DNA from: JASLDZ01 sp964242895
Lineage (GTDB): Bacteria > Pseudomonadota > Alphaproteobacteria > Caulobacterales > Caulobacteraceae
Reading direction: 5' to 3'
Assembly (NCBI GenBank): GCA_964242895.1
Contig: CAXTBN010000049.1
Coordinates: 1-22,115 of the forward strand
Length of the DNA stretch: 22,115 nucleotides
The translations under genes and the position numbers were made by a program. Positions 22,046 through 22,115 of this stretch are shown piece after piece. Numbering within the stretch: position 1 is the first letter of the stretch; each line of letters starts with the position of its first letter. Under the pieces are notes generated by a model. The model did not search any database. It had not been told where the DNA came from and saw only the letters and a list, made by a program, of their open reading frames with translations.

Positions 22046-22115
22046 GTGGGTGAGTGGGTGTACCGTTTCGGCGAGGACGAGCGCTCCGCGCGGTGCGTTA
22101 TCCCGGAGGGCGGGG
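22046..22115 (+). CDS. 5' end of a gene, possibly pyruvate phosphate dikinase
   Basis: An open frame runs from GTG 22046 to the window edge and reads VGEWVYRFGEDERSA. The opening xxWVYxFG is typical of pyruvate phosphate dikinase (PpdK), whose N-terminus continues to a LLGGKGANLAEM motif that would lie beyond the window. Only 23 codons are visible and the residues after FG are not the usual ones, so the identity is tentative. No strong ribosome site precedes the GTG. It is divergent from asd with 131 bp between starts. Confidence 0.35.
   Translation, partial: MGEWVYRFGEDERSARCVIPEGG

Noticed and set aside
22090..22096. TTATCC resembling half a DnaA box
   Set aside because: Single six-base match without the full TTATCCACA or a cluster; no origin can be claimed.

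Overview
The window is GC-rich, gene-dense DNA that looks alphaproteobacterial, most likely Caulobacterales (Caulobacter, Phenylobacterium or Brevundimonas type). The grounds are a PodJ-like polarity protein, a perfect CtrA box (TTAA-N7-TTAAC) in its upstream region, an alphaproteobacterial heat-shock promoter in front of dnaK, recurrent TATCNN -10 elements placed for leaderless or short-leader transcripts, and many GTG starts. Taxonomy is an inference from gene content, since no 16S or database search was available.

Layout. 1-3044: dnaK (minus strand, 3' end beyond the window) faces away from a DNA-repair pair, alkB then a Nei-type glycosylase. 3059-3437: two small unassigned minus-strand genes; the upstream one has its ribosome binding site in the loop of a perfect hairpin. 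3537-9160: an envelope-sugar region. galE is divergent from a four-gene plus-strand operon: GT2 glycosyltransferase, HAD-UbiA fusion, DprE1-like oxidase and DprE2-like reductase. The last three match, step for step, the mycobacterial route from phosphoribosyl pyrophosphate to polyprenyl-phosphoryl-D-arabinose. No membrane arabinosyltransferase is visible here, so the acceptor glycan is unknown. 9169-10527: a roughly 1.3-kb, less GC-rich, nearly gene-free stretch bounded by an intact tRNA-Ala(CGC) and a 14-bp copy of that tRNA's 3' end. This is the geometry of a tRNA-integrated element that has lost its integrase; it holds one convincing small exported protein.

10654-12583: YggT-family membrane protein, then a minus-strand set (four-helix membrane protein, XRE regulator, alpha/beta hydrolase) read from a promoter embedded in palindromes. 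12714-15266: mutM (fpg), a TraB/GumN-family protein and an enoyl-CoA hydratase. 15276-19212: aldo/keto reductase and the long podJ-like gene. 19426-22115: beta-lactamase-fold serine hydrolase, YciI-like protein, asd (aspartate-semialdehyde dehydrogenase) with a clear promoter, and at the right edge the first codons of a gene that may encode pyruvate phosphate dikinase.

The most interesting content is the polyprenyl-phosphoryl-arabinose cassette in a Gram-negative with a HAD phosphatase fused to the UbiA domain, and the tRNA-Ala-bounded remnant right after it. Compact regulatory structures also stand out: a hairpin holding a Shine-Dalgarno in its loop, two convergent gene pairs whose stop codons lie inside one hairpin, an autoregulatory-looking palindrome array and a CtrA box.
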